Both the position numbers and the translations under genes were made by a program. The notes beneath the pieces were generated by a model, which saw only the letters and a list, made by a program, of their open reading frames with translations, was not told where the DNA came from and did no database searches. From Capra hircus (lineage: Eukaryota > Chordata > Mammalia > Artiodactyla > Bovidae): a stretch of 64,000 nt of DNA. Positions within the stretch are counted from its first letter, which is position 1; every line of letters starts with the position of its first letter. The stretch lies in assembly GCF_001704415.2 (NCBI RefSeq), contig NC_030826.1, forward strand, positions 30,809,324 to 30,873,323, written 5' to 3'. Below, piece after piece: positions 46,150 to 58,272 of this stretch.

Positions 46150-46960
46150 TGTTAGAATAATTAGTTAACAATTTGTAAAAATGATGAAAACCTTTTTTAA
46201 TACTATATACCAAATTTAACTCCAGACTCATTACAAAGTCAGATACAAAACCCCAGATCTTAAAGATCTAAGAACATTTAAATGAGTATATAATCTGGAG
46301 ATGAAAAGGATTTTCCAAAGTATATACCAAAGATAGAAATCATAAAAGAGCTTTTACAAGATTGCATATAGAAATGTTAAATGCCAAAAACCATTGCACT
46401 CAAAACTGAGTGGAAACTAAAACCCAGGGGGAATTTACAACATATGACTATGTTTAATGTGCTTCAGATAAAAATAGCTCTCCCAAAACCTATAAAAAAA
46501 TGTAATGCCAGTGGAAAACTTTGCAAAGACTGTTATCAAGTCATTCACAAAAGAAAAGATACTAATAATCAACAAATCTATGAAAATGTGTCTAACTTAT
46601 TAGAAAGTATAATGGATACCAATCAAATTAGTAAGGCTTTTTTCTTCTTTAATAGCATTGATAATAAGGATGTAGTGAAAGGGAAACCCTCCACTAGTCC
46701 CAGTAGGAGTACAAATACATCATTTACGCAGGAAGAAAAATTGAATGTAAAATAAAAGCAGATTTGTTAAACAGTTATTGGTGCATGACCAGGTACGCTG
46801 TAGTCATTAAAAAAGATGATGTGCATATATACCCCTGATCCCCAAAATGACGGTATATTACCAATGAAAAAGAAAGTCACAAAACAGTATAAAAATGGGG
46901 TCTCATTTTTTCACATAGTATGTTTGCTTATATCTGTATCTCAAACCTACTTTTTTTCCT
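46150..46960 (+). mobile_element. Old L1 (L1M) ORF2 3' remnant
   Basis: Colinear with an old L1: caagattgcatatagaaatg, gtcattcacaaaagaaaaga, tgaaaatgtgtctaacttat, gtagtcattaaaaaagatga. The 124-codon frame at 46,381-46,755 lies inside it and is a relic, not a gene. Confidence 0.6.
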
Positions 46961-48240
46961 CAGAATTTCCTAGAATGTTTGTTAAAATATATTTCCAATA
47001 TAGCACAGGACTATTGGACCATAGTCTCCAGGAAAGGTACCAAAGAGACACTGTTTTGTTTCCCCCCCCTCCACCTCCAGGTCCCAGGTGACTCTTGATA
47101 TAAGATAAATTGGGGAAATCCTGATCTAAACTAAGCTAATCTCTTCTTTTGCTTTGTATTAAACTGCAATCCAGAGAGATTCTGGAACCAGTCTGAACTA
47201 CAGCTTCGTAGGAGTGGGGGATGGGGGTGGGAGTTAAAATTACATGTGCTACATTCCAGATGAGTGATCCCGTTTTAGAGCTTCAAGCTTGTTCAGACCA
47301 ATATTATTAAATCAAATTCCCATCAGCCTCCTTCTATTTTGGTCAGACAGGTAACAGAACTTCTCTTCAGCTCCTCTGCTTCACATTCAGTAACGAGCTT
47401 CCTTTGTTGATGGCAAATGGAAAGTTTTCCATTTCCACTGTTCCCTAGCAATGTGACATTTTCAAACAGTAGCACAAAACTCTTTAAATAGAAAAGATCC
47501 ATTTCTACTCTATCGTGACTCAGTAACAGCCTCAGGATTCTTCTCAAACTTTCCTAAAAATGTCATCTTTGGGCTGGACTCAAGAGGAACATTTCAGCCA
47601 AGGAGACACATTTTCCACTCTGTCAGGAATGAGCCAGCATGGGGTTGGAACATAAAGTGTTTTGTAATCCTCAGAAAAGCAATACTTCTCACCAAAACCA
47701 TGGCAACAACTCTGTGTGATGCTGTCAGAGCCTGGGATCATTCAGGAGCCTCATCCTAACCAGAGACACGGCTGAGCCATTCACCTGTGTTGGTGAGAAT
47801 GGTACCCTACATGACTGTTGCTATGGAGACACTATGGACAGTGATACTGAGCTGAAGGTCCCTTGTGCTTAGTTACCAAGGAAGCAGTGAAAATGAAACA
47901 TGCTTCATGTTTTAGTGGCTTCTGATTCTTCATTTGAAAGGATACCTTCCAATGGAAGAAATACATTAAAACATGGGGTTTAGTGTGGCAGAAGTTACCA
48001 TTTTATCATCCAAATTGTTTCATTTGAAATTTGCACCCATGAGGCTAAACTTTAGAGTCCAAAGTCTATGTGGCAAGAGGAATGTTACTATATCCATCAA
48101 TCCCTATATTTCCTTCCTCTTCTACCTGAAACTCTTGACAGACGTGCCCAGCTAGACCTGGTCCTTCCCATCCTGGCTGGCTCTGCTCTGCTGGGCACAG
48201 GCCACTGTCATGTTCTGGTTGCAAGCCTGTGGTGTGTAGA
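46961..48240. other. Intron 1 unassigned DNA
   Basis: Contains a C-rich patch at 47,062-47,080. No exon recognised. Confidence 0.4.
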
Positions 48241-48252
48241 CATATTCTAGCT

Positions 48253-48528
48253 GCTGCTGCTGCTGCTAAGTAGCTTCAGTCGTGTCCGACTCTGTGAGAC
48301 CCCATAGGCGGCAGCCCACCAGGCTCCCCTGTCCCTGAGATTCTCCAGGCAAGAACACTGGAGTGGGTTGCTGTTTCCTTCTCCAATGCGTGAAAGTGAA
48401 AAGTGAAAGTGAAGTCACTTAGTCGTGTCCAACTCTTAGTGACCCCATGGACTGCAGCCCACCAGGCTCCTCTGTCCATGGGATTTTCCAGGCAAGAGTA
48501 CTGGAGCCGGGTGCCATCGCCTTCTCCG
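48253..48528 (-). mobile_element. BOV-A2 SINE with perfect TSD
   Basis: Reverse dimer beginning with the (CTG)n tail. 12-bp duplication catattctagct (48241-48252, 48529-48540). Confidence 0.97.
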
Positions 48529-48544
48529 CATATTCTAGCTACCA

Positions 48545-49105
48545 TCTTTAAAAAATGTATTTTATTGAGGTAGAGCTGATTTACAATGTGTTGATTTCTG
48601 CTCTCCAGCGAAGTTGATTCAGGTATATACATATATATAACCTTCTTTTTCATCCTGTTTCCCACAATGGTTTATCACAGGATGTTGAATATAGTTCCCT
48701 GTGCTGTACAGTAGGACCTGGTTGTTTATCCATTCTTTCTATACTAGTTTGCATCTTACAAGCCTGAACTCCCAATCCATCCCTTTCCTCAACACCCTTT
48801 GGCAACTGGGAGTCTGTTTCCTACGTGTTTGCCCAACACACAGGTGTGCTCATTTGTGTTGTATTTTGGATTCCACATACAAGTGAGATCATGTGCTATT
48901 TGCCTCTTTCTGACTTACTTCTCTTAGTGTGATAATCTCGAGGTCCACCCATGTTGCTTCAAATGGCAGTCTTTTTCATTCTTTTTCATGGCTTAGTAAT
49001 ATTCCATTGTGTGTATATACCACAGATTTATTTATCCATTTATCTGTAGATGGTCATTTAGGTTATCTCCATATCTTGGCTACTGTGAATAGTACTTCTA
49101 GCTCC
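48545..49105 (-). mobile_element. L1 3' region
   Basis: ttttattgaggtagagctga, tttatcacaggatgttgaat, gtagtaatattccattgtgt-type words and atatcttggctactgtgaat. Colinear reverse L1 with no nested element. Confidence 0.88.
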
Positions 49106-49590
49106 CATTTTTGAGTTGGGTATCCAGTCTCAGTCCCAGCTACATTCAGAGAACCTATTCCTGGTCTTGCACTATCCTTGACCCTGAAGTTTCTATATAT
49201 TCTTTAATAATCTTAAACAGGATAATGCTTCCCTGGCTGGTTAGGGTTCACACTTATAATTATAGAATATTAAAGGAATGTATCCCCTCTGCTTCCAGAG
49301 AGGTAGGTTCTTGCGGTGATGGCAGAACTTGCTACTCACATCCTAAAATTCATTTGAGGGGGCGGGTGGGAAAGCAGGCTAGAGTAGTCACGACATGTTT
49401 ATAAAAGAAGGTTGATAGAAGATCCTCACTACCAGGCATGAACATCTATGCTTAAGTCTAGAATAATTCAAATAGTGTAGAACTGGGACAGGAAAAGCCA
49501 GAAAAAATGAGAAAATCAGAATTGAGAGCCCAGAACTTCTGAATAAAGAAGCAACTTGATTAGTATAAACATCTGTGTTTGTACCAAGAA

Positions 49591-49727
49591 CACTGCTGCT
49601 GCTGCTGCTAAGTTGCTTCAGTCGTGTCCGACTCTGTGCAACCCCATAGACAGCAGCCCACCAGGCTCCCCTGTCCACAGGATTCTCTAGGCAAGAATAC
49701 CGGAGTGGGTTGCCATTTCCTTCTCCA
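49591..49727 (-). mobile_element. BOV-A2 SINE, one unit
   Basis: (CTG)n tail, cagtcgtgtccgactctgtg, then ends in ttccttctcc. Short duplication accaagaa (49583-49590, 49728-49735). Only one BovA unit is present. Confidence 0.93.
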
Positions 49728-49735
49728 CCAAGAAA

Positions 49736-51085
49736 ACTAAGTTGGACTAATACCAGTCTTGAAGAGAATTTAATATAGTAGAGCTGATATTTTTATGATT
49801 AGATAAAATCACTAATCTCAGTATTGTGTAGAAAAGAACAGCATGTACTGAGGATTCCTTCTTGTTCTAAACTTAATATCTTCTCAGATCTACTTATTGG
49901 TTCCTAGGCAATTTATGGAAATTTCTAGAATGACATAAATGTTGCCTAACTCAAATTGGTCACGGTAATCACCATGCTTTATTTTAGCATTCAGGGGACA
50001 TATCACATTGTTTTTTATTATCTCGTTTTGTCCTTAAATATAACATTGTAGAGATTTTTATTTTTTTTAATAAAGAAACTTACTTAAAAAAAAAAAAAGA
50101 AACAACCGGAGTATAAACACAGGACTCTCAATTCTGATAACGATGACTAGAAGAATGCAAAACTAGAGGGGGAAAATTTGCTTTGTTTCTGAAAGCTAAA
50201 ACAGATTGACACTTGAATGCCAGAACCATATGAGAGCACGTTGGGATGATGTGGAAAAGATATCAAGAACTCCCTCCCTTTCACCTCCCAAAGAAAACCA
50301 TATGGCCTCAAATGAAGTGAAGAGAGAGCTTCATGGATACCTGTAGTGTGTAGCTGGTTGGACCGGGGAGCAGGGGTTAGGCTTGGACTGGAAAGCAACC
50401 CTCTGCTCAGAGTATTTTTAGCTACAGTGGAGCGGTGGAGGTTTGCCAAGGGCTCTGGGGACACAGATGACCACAGCAAGCTGAAAGCAGGCAGGGAAGT
50501 AAAGCACGAAGAGACCATCAGGAATGGAGGCCGGGCAGTAGCTGAGGACAGCTGCGTCCAAAGGTGCAGGCCACTGGCGGTACGGTTTTGGCCCAGTGTC
50601 AGGACTCTCCCAGGTGCAGCAGGAAGCAGGCGCAGAAAGGGATGTGGTCATTCAATCTCCACCTCTAGCCTTGGAGCTTTGCCAGACCCGGAGACACTTC
50701 CCAGGGACAGATGCCACTGCCAGGATCATCCTGCCCTTGGCCGTCTGGCCTTTCCCTCTAGGCTTGGAGCGCTGAACTGACAGCCTGCCCACCAGTCCTT
50801 CACTGGAGGGAAGGACTACAGAAGCTCCCAGGTGACAAGAGGGGCAACGCCAAGGGTGCTGGGTGACCAGCCATGCTTCACTTAGCTAGTGAGAAGAGCA
50901 TAATCTTTACAGTTTACCCAGCTAGTTGCCATTTCTGATATACTCTAGTCATTCTTGAATACCCTGATTTCCTTCTGATATCATTTCCGTTCAGCCTGAA
51001 GAATCTCCCTAAGTATTTACTGTAGTCAAGTCTGCTAGCAAACAAATTGTCTGATTTTCTCCTCTACCTGAACTATTTCACCTTC
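49736..51085. other. Intron 1 unassigned DNA
   Basis: An A-rich run at about 50,083-50,100. A 144-codon plus frame (50,346-50,780) is GC-rich but has no motif or splice context. Confidence 0.4.
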
Positions 51086-51089
51086 ATTC

Positions 51090-52070
51090 CTAGAGGATAT
51101 TCTGTGTTCTGGGTTGATAGTTTTTGTTTGGTTTTCATTTTGTTTTATTTTCTGAACTTTGATTTCTGCTGAGAAGTCTGTGGTTATTTAAATCAATGTT
51201 TTCCTTTATGTAATGTTTTGTTTTTCCTGGCTACTTTCAAGATTTTCTCCTTCTCTTTGGTTTTCAGCCATTGGATTATGATGAATCTAAGTGTGGTTTT
51301 TCTGTGACTATATCTGGTTTGGGGTTTGTTGAACTTTCTGAATCTGTAAATTTCTGTTTTTCACCAAATTTGGGGAGCTGTGGCAATTATTTATTTTTCT
51401 GCTCTCTTTCTGGGGCTCTAGTGAGCCAATTATTATATATACATCAAGTAGATCTAATGATCTAATTGATGCCTTTGAACTGTGGTGTCGGAGAAGACTC
51501 TTGAGAGTCCCTTGGACTGCAAGGAGATCAAATCAGTCAATCCTAAAGGAAATCAGTCCTGAATATTCATCGGAAGGACTGATGCTGAAGCTGAAGCTCC
51601 AGTACTTTGGCCACCTGATATAGAGAGCTGACTCATTGGAAAAGACCCTGATGCTGGGAAAGATTGAAGGCAGGAGGAGAAGGAGATGACAGAAGATGAG
51701 ATGGTTGGATGGCATCACTGACTCGACAGACATGAGTTTGAGCAAGCTCTGGCAGTTGGTGATGGACAGGGAACCCAGGCATGCTGCAGTCCATTTGGTC
51801 GCAAAGAATCAGACACAACTGAGCGACTGAACTGAACTGAACTAAACTGAATGAGATGATGTTATTAACAGACTTTTTGATACTGGGGTGCAGGAACCTG
51901 AGGGTCTGACCACTTTTTTCATCATTTTCTCTCTCTTCTTCAGGTTACTCTGTGTTCAAGTGTCCTGACTTGATACTCATTCTTTTGTTAGGCCTTTTGG
52001 TGAATTTTTTTTTTTTTTTTACTTCAGATATTCTACTGTAAATCTTGTATTTTCATTTGATTCTGTTTTG
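51090..52070 (-). mobile_element. Old L1 (L1M) fragment, split by BovB
   Basis: Reverse L1: tttctgctgagaagtctgtg, ttcaagattttctccttctc, ggttttcagccattggatta, caccaaatttggggagctgt; after the BovB cttcttcaggttactctgtg and cagatattctactgtaaatc. Confidence 0.65.
51465..51848 (+). mobile_element. BovB LINE 3' fragment
   Basis: gatgcctttgaactgtggtg through agcgactgaactgaactgaa. Its ORF is broken at gatatagagagctga. Confidence 0.93.
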
Positions 52071-52239
52071 TGTGTTCAGTCCTAAGATGGAGTCACATGA
52101 GACTGTTCAGCGAAGCACAGTCTAGCCTCCAAAAGGAATTGATAGCAATTGAGCAACATTGGTCTCTCCCATGAAGGTTGGCGAGAAGCCAGTTCAAAAC
52201 CCATAGCAACACCTGTAAAAATTACCTGTCTTCATTACC

Positions 52240-52562
52240 CTTTCAGAATATTTTGGTTTTTTATGTTTATTTATTTACATATTTTTGTGTTAGGTCTTCC
52301 TTATTACACGGGTTTTTCTCCAGCTGTGGCAAGCAGGGACTACTATTCCTATTCCTTGTGGTGTGCAGGCTCCTCATTGCGGTGGCTTCTCTTGTTGAGG
52401 AACACAGGCTCTAGGGCTCAGTAGCTGCAACTCCCGGGCTCTGCAGCACGTGGCACAGGGTTAGTTGCTCCACAGCATATGGGATCTTCCCAGATCAGAG
52501 ATCGAACCCGTGTCTCCTGCATTGGCAGGTGGGTTCTTTACCACTGAGCCGCCAGAGAAGCT
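52240..52562 (-). mobile_element. CHR-1-type SINE
   Basis: Reverse long copy: tcctcattgcggtggcttct, cagtagctgcaactcccggg, ccactgagccgccagagaag. Confidence 0.92.
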
Positions 52563-53116
52563 CGTCTCAGTATATCTTACGAATGCATTTGCTCTGAAGC
52601 CTCACTGTGGAACAGTAAATGAACTTGAAAGACAGCTGTATAGCCTTTTCATTTTTCTTCTCTCCACTCTAATTTTCTCTTCATAAAAGCAATGCTTGTT
52701 CTCTCTTTTCATTATAAGGTGATCAAACAAGTCCCTCTTTTTGAAAATTTCTGCTCTTTCTATTCTCATCCTGAGCATCTTAAACCCAGGAATCAAGACA
52801 GCAAACTCTGAATCTCCCTGAGAAAATGTATGTGTCCAAAGATAGATTCTTTTAGGGGGTTAAGTGAGAAGAGAAGAAGGAAATCATAAAAATATTACAC
52901 TCATATATCATATATGTTACATACATAAATATATATGATATACATAAATATATGTGATATATATGTAATCTGCTTGTGCTACAGGTAGTAACAGAAAGTT
53001 CCATAATTTATAGTTTGTGCAGTTTATAGTGTTTTACATTTTCTAACGGAAGCATGACTCCATTGGCCCTTCTCTGAATTCCCAGGTGAATTCCAGACTC
53101 TCATGATAGTACCATT
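52563..53116. other. Intron 1 DNA with AT-rich microsatellite
   Basis: (TA)-rich tract with tacataaa units at about 52,898-52,972. Nothing else recognised. Confidence 0.5.
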
Positions 53117-53316
53117 TATTATTTTAATGTTTATTTCATTCATTTATTTGGCTGTGCCAGGTCTTAGTTGTAGCACACTGGATCTTGCAGCTTCGTTGTG
53201 GCATACGAACTCTTAGTTGCAGCCTGAGGGATCTAGTTCCCTGAGCAGGGATCAAACCTGGGCCGCCAGCATTGGAAGCATGGAGTCTTAGCCACTGGGC
53301 TTCCAGGGAAGCCCCA
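53117..53316 (-). mobile_element. CHR-type tRNA-Glu SINE
   Basis: ggctgtgccaggtcttagtt, ccctgagcagggatcaaacc, ctgggcttccagggaagccc. Confidence 0.9.
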
Positions 53317-53525
53317 ATACTACCATTTATTGATGACTTATGGTACCAGGCACTCTGCTAAGCAACCTGCATATGTGTTTTAATCAAAGTATAGCAATCC
53401 CACAGGGCATTGTTCCCATTTACAAATGAAAAAGCTGAGGGCCAAAGAGGTTGAACAACTTGCCCAGAGTTATCCACCCAGGAAAGGGCAGTCCCAGGTG
53501 GGATTGGAACCCAGGTGATACTTCC
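53317..53525 (+). mobile_element. MIR SINE
   Basis: accaggcactctgctaagca, cccatttacaaatgaaaaag, aagaggttgaacaacttgcc, gggattggaacccaggtgat. Well preserved and close to exon 2. Confidence 0.82.
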
Positions 53526-53882
53526 GAGACCAAACTTTCTTTACTCTGTCTCCTGTTTTGAACTCACGGCAGCATTTGGTGGCATTCATCTCCCAGGTAG
53601 CATAGCGGGGAAGACAGAGGGTCACACTGAGAGGAGGAGACTGGACTTCCAGTCTCTGGTGGCCACTCACTTGCCGGACAACCCTGCAACCCCTCAGCTT
53701 CTCTCATCCTTTCTCGTCCATGTCTACAACAAAATGCAAGTGTCCTTCACACACTTCAGACTTTCAGAACTATTCTAGAAATAATATGAGAAGAGTGATC
53801 AGGCAAAAAAAGATACGAGGCAAATAGAAGTGGCCGCAATCAGTCTTAGCCTAGCTCACATACTAACACTTCTTTTTCTAAG

Positions 53883-53948
53883 TTTTACAGTTACGACTCC
53901 AGCAGAGAAGGACCCAAGAACAGCTGGCTAACCAAGGCATCGTACCAT
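53883..53948 (+). CDS. MYOCD: MYOCD coding exon 2
   Basis: 66 nt: two bases finish codon 19 (Val), then 21 codons, and one base opens codon 41. Peptide: V LQLRLQQRRTQEQLANQGIVP, matching the start of the RPEL1 region of myocardin and the related MRTF proteins. The acceptor is tctttttctaag preceded by a consensus-perfect branch point TACTAAC (53,861-53,867); the donor is CCAT|gtgagt at 53,949. Splicing to exon 1 and exon 3 keeps phase. Myocardin's RPEL1 is known to be divergent and binds G-actin weakly, unlike in MRTFs. The exact human residues at positions 38-41 (IIPP from memory) differ here (IVPS). Confidence 0.97.
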
Positions 53949-55370
53949 GTGAGTAGCTCTGCTTCTTATGGACTGGTCTGTATGGGGGTGGCAGGAGGGC
54001 ATGCAATTTGGGAGCTGGAAAGCACCTCAGAGGTCATAATCTAATTTCATGGATCAATCTCCCCAGATCCTCACAGACTCTGGGTCAGCAGGAATCCCAG
54101 ACCTTAGAGGCTTTGTCCCAAATGCTACTCACCTGCCAGGGCTTCCCTTTACTCACAGAGGTTGTACCTAAAATTCTAATGTAGTGGATTTGATTACAAG
54201 ACAAACACAATTCTATGGGCCTCCATCCCCCTCTATTTTTAGAATTGGACATAATCACTATTCTTCCTGGAAGCATCAATTGTATCATCTTTCTCTCACC
54301 TCCTTGGTTTCAAACTATTTGAGTACTTGAGTCCCCAGTTAATTGAATATTGTCAATTGCTTCCTTTCTGGAATAATGAGCAGCAATACCATTCTAGTAT
54401 AAATGGTATAAATTGAATTACTGGCCATCATTTGGGTCAAAGAAGAATTATCCTATCTTTTGGAAGGTATATTTGAAATTTCCTACCTTGAAACTTGAAA
54501 ACTTCAAGTTTAGCAGTTGAAGCTACCTTCTGGTTAGCTATAAAAACAGGAAAAGTACCAAATAAATGGAATCACCATGTAAGCTCCTTTAGGTCACACT
54601 TTCTAACTTCTTCCCGCAGAAGTTACATTTTTTAATTTTTTAATTAAAATTTTAAAAGTCAAAATCCATAATGACTCCTGCAGAAATCCAGGTCCTTGTC
54701 CAGACTGTGACTTCATAGTTAAGCATGCAACAAGCAAGCATTTGCCCTTGATTGAATGCCCTACAATTAGTAACCTTTGTGCCCTGTGATCCAAAGTCTA
54801 AACATTTTAAGTATAGTCAGTGCTTCAGAACCAGAAAAGAACTAAGAATATTTCAAACTCTTTCCTTTGGGAGTTCAGGTGAAGTTCTTTGTTCGTGGCT
54901 CAGCCCTGCAAAGAATAAACAGCAGGTGACCTATGGCAGAACAACTTTTTTTAGCGATTTGCTAAGCACAAAAGAAAGATCTCACCCTGCAACTGGAAGG
55001 CTGCTTCGATCAAATGTACAGTTAGAATGAGAAACCAAAGGCACAAGGCTGTGTGGCCTGTTTCATCTTAGCCAGCCCAGCAAGGCAGGTGCTCAAACAC
55101 AGGAGAGACCCAGAGTCTACAGGCTTCAAGTCAGATAAATACATTGGCACTCAAAGCCGACCAGGCCAGTCTTATTTCTGAATCCTGTTGCAAATGTGTA
55201 GAATTGAATTTGTTTAACCACCATCTAGAAGAACGATTCACTAACAGTGCATGTAGACAAGTGTAGATCCACCAGGATCCTCTCAGCAGACCACAGTCTC
55301 TACCGCATGCCCTCAAATATAAGATGAATACGTCAGTTTCAGTGGGATTAAAATAATCAGTTCTTTCATG
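53949..55370. other. Intron 2 unassigned DNA
   Basis: 1.4 kb without a recognisable repeat or exon. Confidence 0.4.
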
Positions 55371-55372
55371 GG

Positions 55373-55589
55373 GGCTTCCCTGGTGGCGTAGAGGTAAAGA
55401 ACCCAACTACCAATGAAGGAGACTTGGGTTTGATCCCCGGGTCAGGAAGATCCTCTGGAAAGGAAATGGCAAGCCTCTCCAGTGTTCTTGCCTAGGAGAC
55501 CCCAAGGACAGAGAAGCCTGGCTGGCTACAGTCCACGGGGTCCCACAGAGTTGGACACAACTTGGCAACTAAACAATAACAACAGCAAT
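55373..55589 (+). mobile_element. Bov-tA SINE
   Basis: ggcttccctggtggcgtaga to acttggcaactaaacaataa. Flanked by ctttcatggg / ccttcatggg (55363-55372, 55590-55599). Confidence 0.93.
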
Positions 55590-55942
55590 CCTTCATGGGC
55601 ATCGCTTTCCTTAATTCTGGAAAGGAAGTTGAAGTAGAGAGACCCAGTACCTTTACATCTGCTCAAGCTCTTCACAACTGATTTAAAGTTTAACCTACAT
55701 GTTTAAATAATCCAAACCTGGGTCTTGCAGCTGCCATTTGGAGGAGAATAAAAATTTTTTTTGAAGTTTCTGGAGTTAAATTTCAGAAATAAGACACCTA
55801 ATAAAAACAGGAATGAATCCAATGGCTCATTTTTACATAACACCCCTCTGTAAGGTATGCAAATTTAATGTCCATTTGCAGAATAGGGTCCAAAGGAAAT
55901 AGAATATGTTGTTATCCAGGATTTCCAGAATCAGGTAGTGTG

Positions 55943-56165
55943 GGGCTTCCCCAGTGGTTCAAATGGTAGAGAATCTACCTGCAGATCAGGGGACACAGGT
56001 TCAATCCCTGGGTCAGGAAGATCCCCTGGAGAAGGGAATGGCAACTCACTCCAGTATTCTTGCCTGGAGAATCCCCATGGACAGAGGAGCCTGATGGGCT
56101 ACAGTCCATGGGATCGTAGAGTTGGACAGGACTAAGTGACTAACACTTTCCCTTTTTTTCATTTT
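55943..56165 (+). mobile_element. Bov-tA SINE with long direct flanks
   Basis: gggcttccccagtggttcaa to ggactaagtgactaacac. It is bracketed by a 24-bp direct repeat (55918-55941, 56170-56193) that matches at 22 positions. Confidence 0.93.
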
Positions 56166-56193
56166 GTCTAGGATTTCCAGAATCAGACAGTGT

Positions 56194-58074
56194 ATATATT
56201 AATGAAATACTGCTTAACAGAAATTTTGCACCCATAGCCCATTGTGTCTTGAAGACAGTTGCTGGGGGAAAGTCCTATGAGTCATGCAGTGACGTTTCCT
56301 TTTTAATTCAGCAAAGTGAGAAAGGTAGATGAAGCAGCATCAGTTTCCCATAGTCTTCAGCCACCTCCTCTCCAAGGGTGTCACTTCTGCTGTAGAAAAC
56401 TGTCAGAGCTACAGCAGGTGCACCCAGCTCCATGCAGGCCCAGCCCCTAGATCTCAGGGACTCCGCACTTCTGGGGAAGCCAGATCCAGACAAGCCTCTG
56501 CACCTGCTGAGATGGGGAGCCCAGATGCTAACCCCACTGACCCAGAGCTTAAACACTAGTTCCTTTACTGAGCCACCCACCACCACCAGGCACGCGTGTG
56601 TAAAGGCAGTTGCTCTAGAGAAGGAAGCAGGAACTCACAGTCTCTGGGTCTTTTCTACTCAATCAGATTCAACATATTTCATGAGGACCCAGACTCTGTG
56701 CAGGCTGGTATGCTGGGCGCTGTGGGGACCACCGTGAGCACAACTGTACTTTGTAGAAGCTCAAGATTTTAGGGGGAAAGGTGACAAGAAACACAGAAGG
56801 TGGGACCGGTTCTATTTCCCAAGAGGGCTTTTTATGTCTTCCTTCTATCATTTGAATTTTCTGAAGCAGAAGAAAAGAGGAAAGGAGGAAGAAAGTGAGT
56901 AGACCGGAGGGAAGGAAAGCCGACAGTCATTGGAGATCACGTAATTTGGTGATTTTTGGTGTTTTTTGATAGTTAAATATATTGTGTGCTATGTGTGTAC
57001 ACACACACACACATACTGGCTGGAACAGGGTCAGGGGCCTCTGCCCCACTCACTCACCCCCCCTCACCCCCTTAGATAACCCCGTTTCTCTTCCCCAGGG
57101 TCCTCTTCAAACAGAGTTTGAAAACCCTGCCCTAGTCCATGTCTCACTGTCTCTAACCTTCATGAAACTGAGATTGGAGAGGCCTCAGAGATGCGTCAAA
57201 CATCCCAAAGCCAAAGCCCAAAGCGATCCTATTTACAAACTTAAACCGTGAGACTTTAAACGCATGCACAGTAAAATGATAACACAGCCTCACATTGTCC
57301 ATAACACCGGAAATAACTGCAGTACTCCCCCTGAATTTTCAAACTTGTTATAAATTGCTCTAGTGGAGAGCTGCTGGCCAGGTGAATTGTTCATTGTCCT
57401 TCTGTTACTACCAGGTAGCCCTGCTGGTTTAGTTTGTTCACAGAAACACCTGCTCTCCTTGGACAGAATTAGTCTTGAGTTGTACATTAGATTGACCCAA
57501 GGCCGTTGCCCATTGCAAAAAGAAGAAATTGAAGTCCCCTCCTATTGCAGCAGCTGAGGCCAAAACCTGCATCTCTTGATCCTGGAGTAGCAGCCAGCAC
57601 AGAGCCCCTTTAAACAGTACAAAAGTGCTCTCAGCCAGAAGCACACCCCCAGGCTGGCTTCTAAGATTGCTTTCACATTTATAATATCAGTGGTGAAATT
57701 CACATTTTCAAAAGAGTTGGTAAACCTGAGTGAACTAGCCTCTCGACGTTAGTGTAGAAATATTACTTTAAGAATTTATGGTTCAGACTCCCTTCCAGAA
57801 TCCCACCTCTAAATCTCAAGAGGAAAGTTTCAAATTGCCTACTTGTCACCGTCAACTGGAATTCAGAAGCATGGCTCTGCCACCATCCCCATCAGGCTCA
57901 AGGCTGCAAGAGGACATCAGGGTTCTCATTTTTTCTTGTTTTGGGACACAGCCCAACCTCCTGTCCTTCCTGGACACCTGTGGGCAGGCTCAGGTCTGGT
58001 CATCATTTCTCATGCAGGTTTTCTCCACTACATTCTTCTCTTTGGGCACCAATCTCCTGGGTTGGAGGGTAAAT
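56194..58074. other. Intron 2 unassigned DNA
   Basis: Short (AC)n at 56,999-57,013 and a possible MER5-like word near 57,112 (gtttgaaaaccctgccctag). No exon recognised. Confidence 0.4.
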
Positions 58075-58272
58075 GCTGTGGCTCAGATGGTAAAGAATCT
58101 GCCTGCAAAGCAGGAGTCGTGGGTTCGATCCCTGGGCAGGAAAGATCCCCTGGAGAAGGAAATGGCAACCCACTCCGGTATTCTTGCCTGGAGAATCCCA
58201 TGGACAGAGGAGTGTGGCGGGCTACAGTCCATGGGGTCACAAAAGAGTAGGACATGACTGAGTGACTAACAC
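58075..58272 (+). mobile_element. Bov-tA SINE
   Basis: gctgtggctcagatggtaaa, gggttcgatccctgggcagg, to atgactgagtgactaacac. Confidence 0.95.

Larger units (their letters stand above)
23146..53882 (+). other. MYOCD: MYOCD intron 1 (30.7 kb)
   Basis: Bounded by gtaggg (23,146) and by a branch-point TACTAAC (53,861-53,867), a pyrimidine-rich tract and aag (53,882). It carries most of the SINE and L1 load listed here. No coding exon other than MYOCD exons was recognised inside it. Confidence 0.93.

Noticed and set aside
46381..46755. 124-codon ORF as a gene
   Set aside because: It lies inside an old L1 ORF2 remnant and is AT-driven.
53891..53948. Exon 2 beginning after ttttacag at 53,891
   Set aside because: That start would break phase with exon 1 and lose Leu-Gln; the aag at 53,882 restores Val-Leu-Gln of myocardin.
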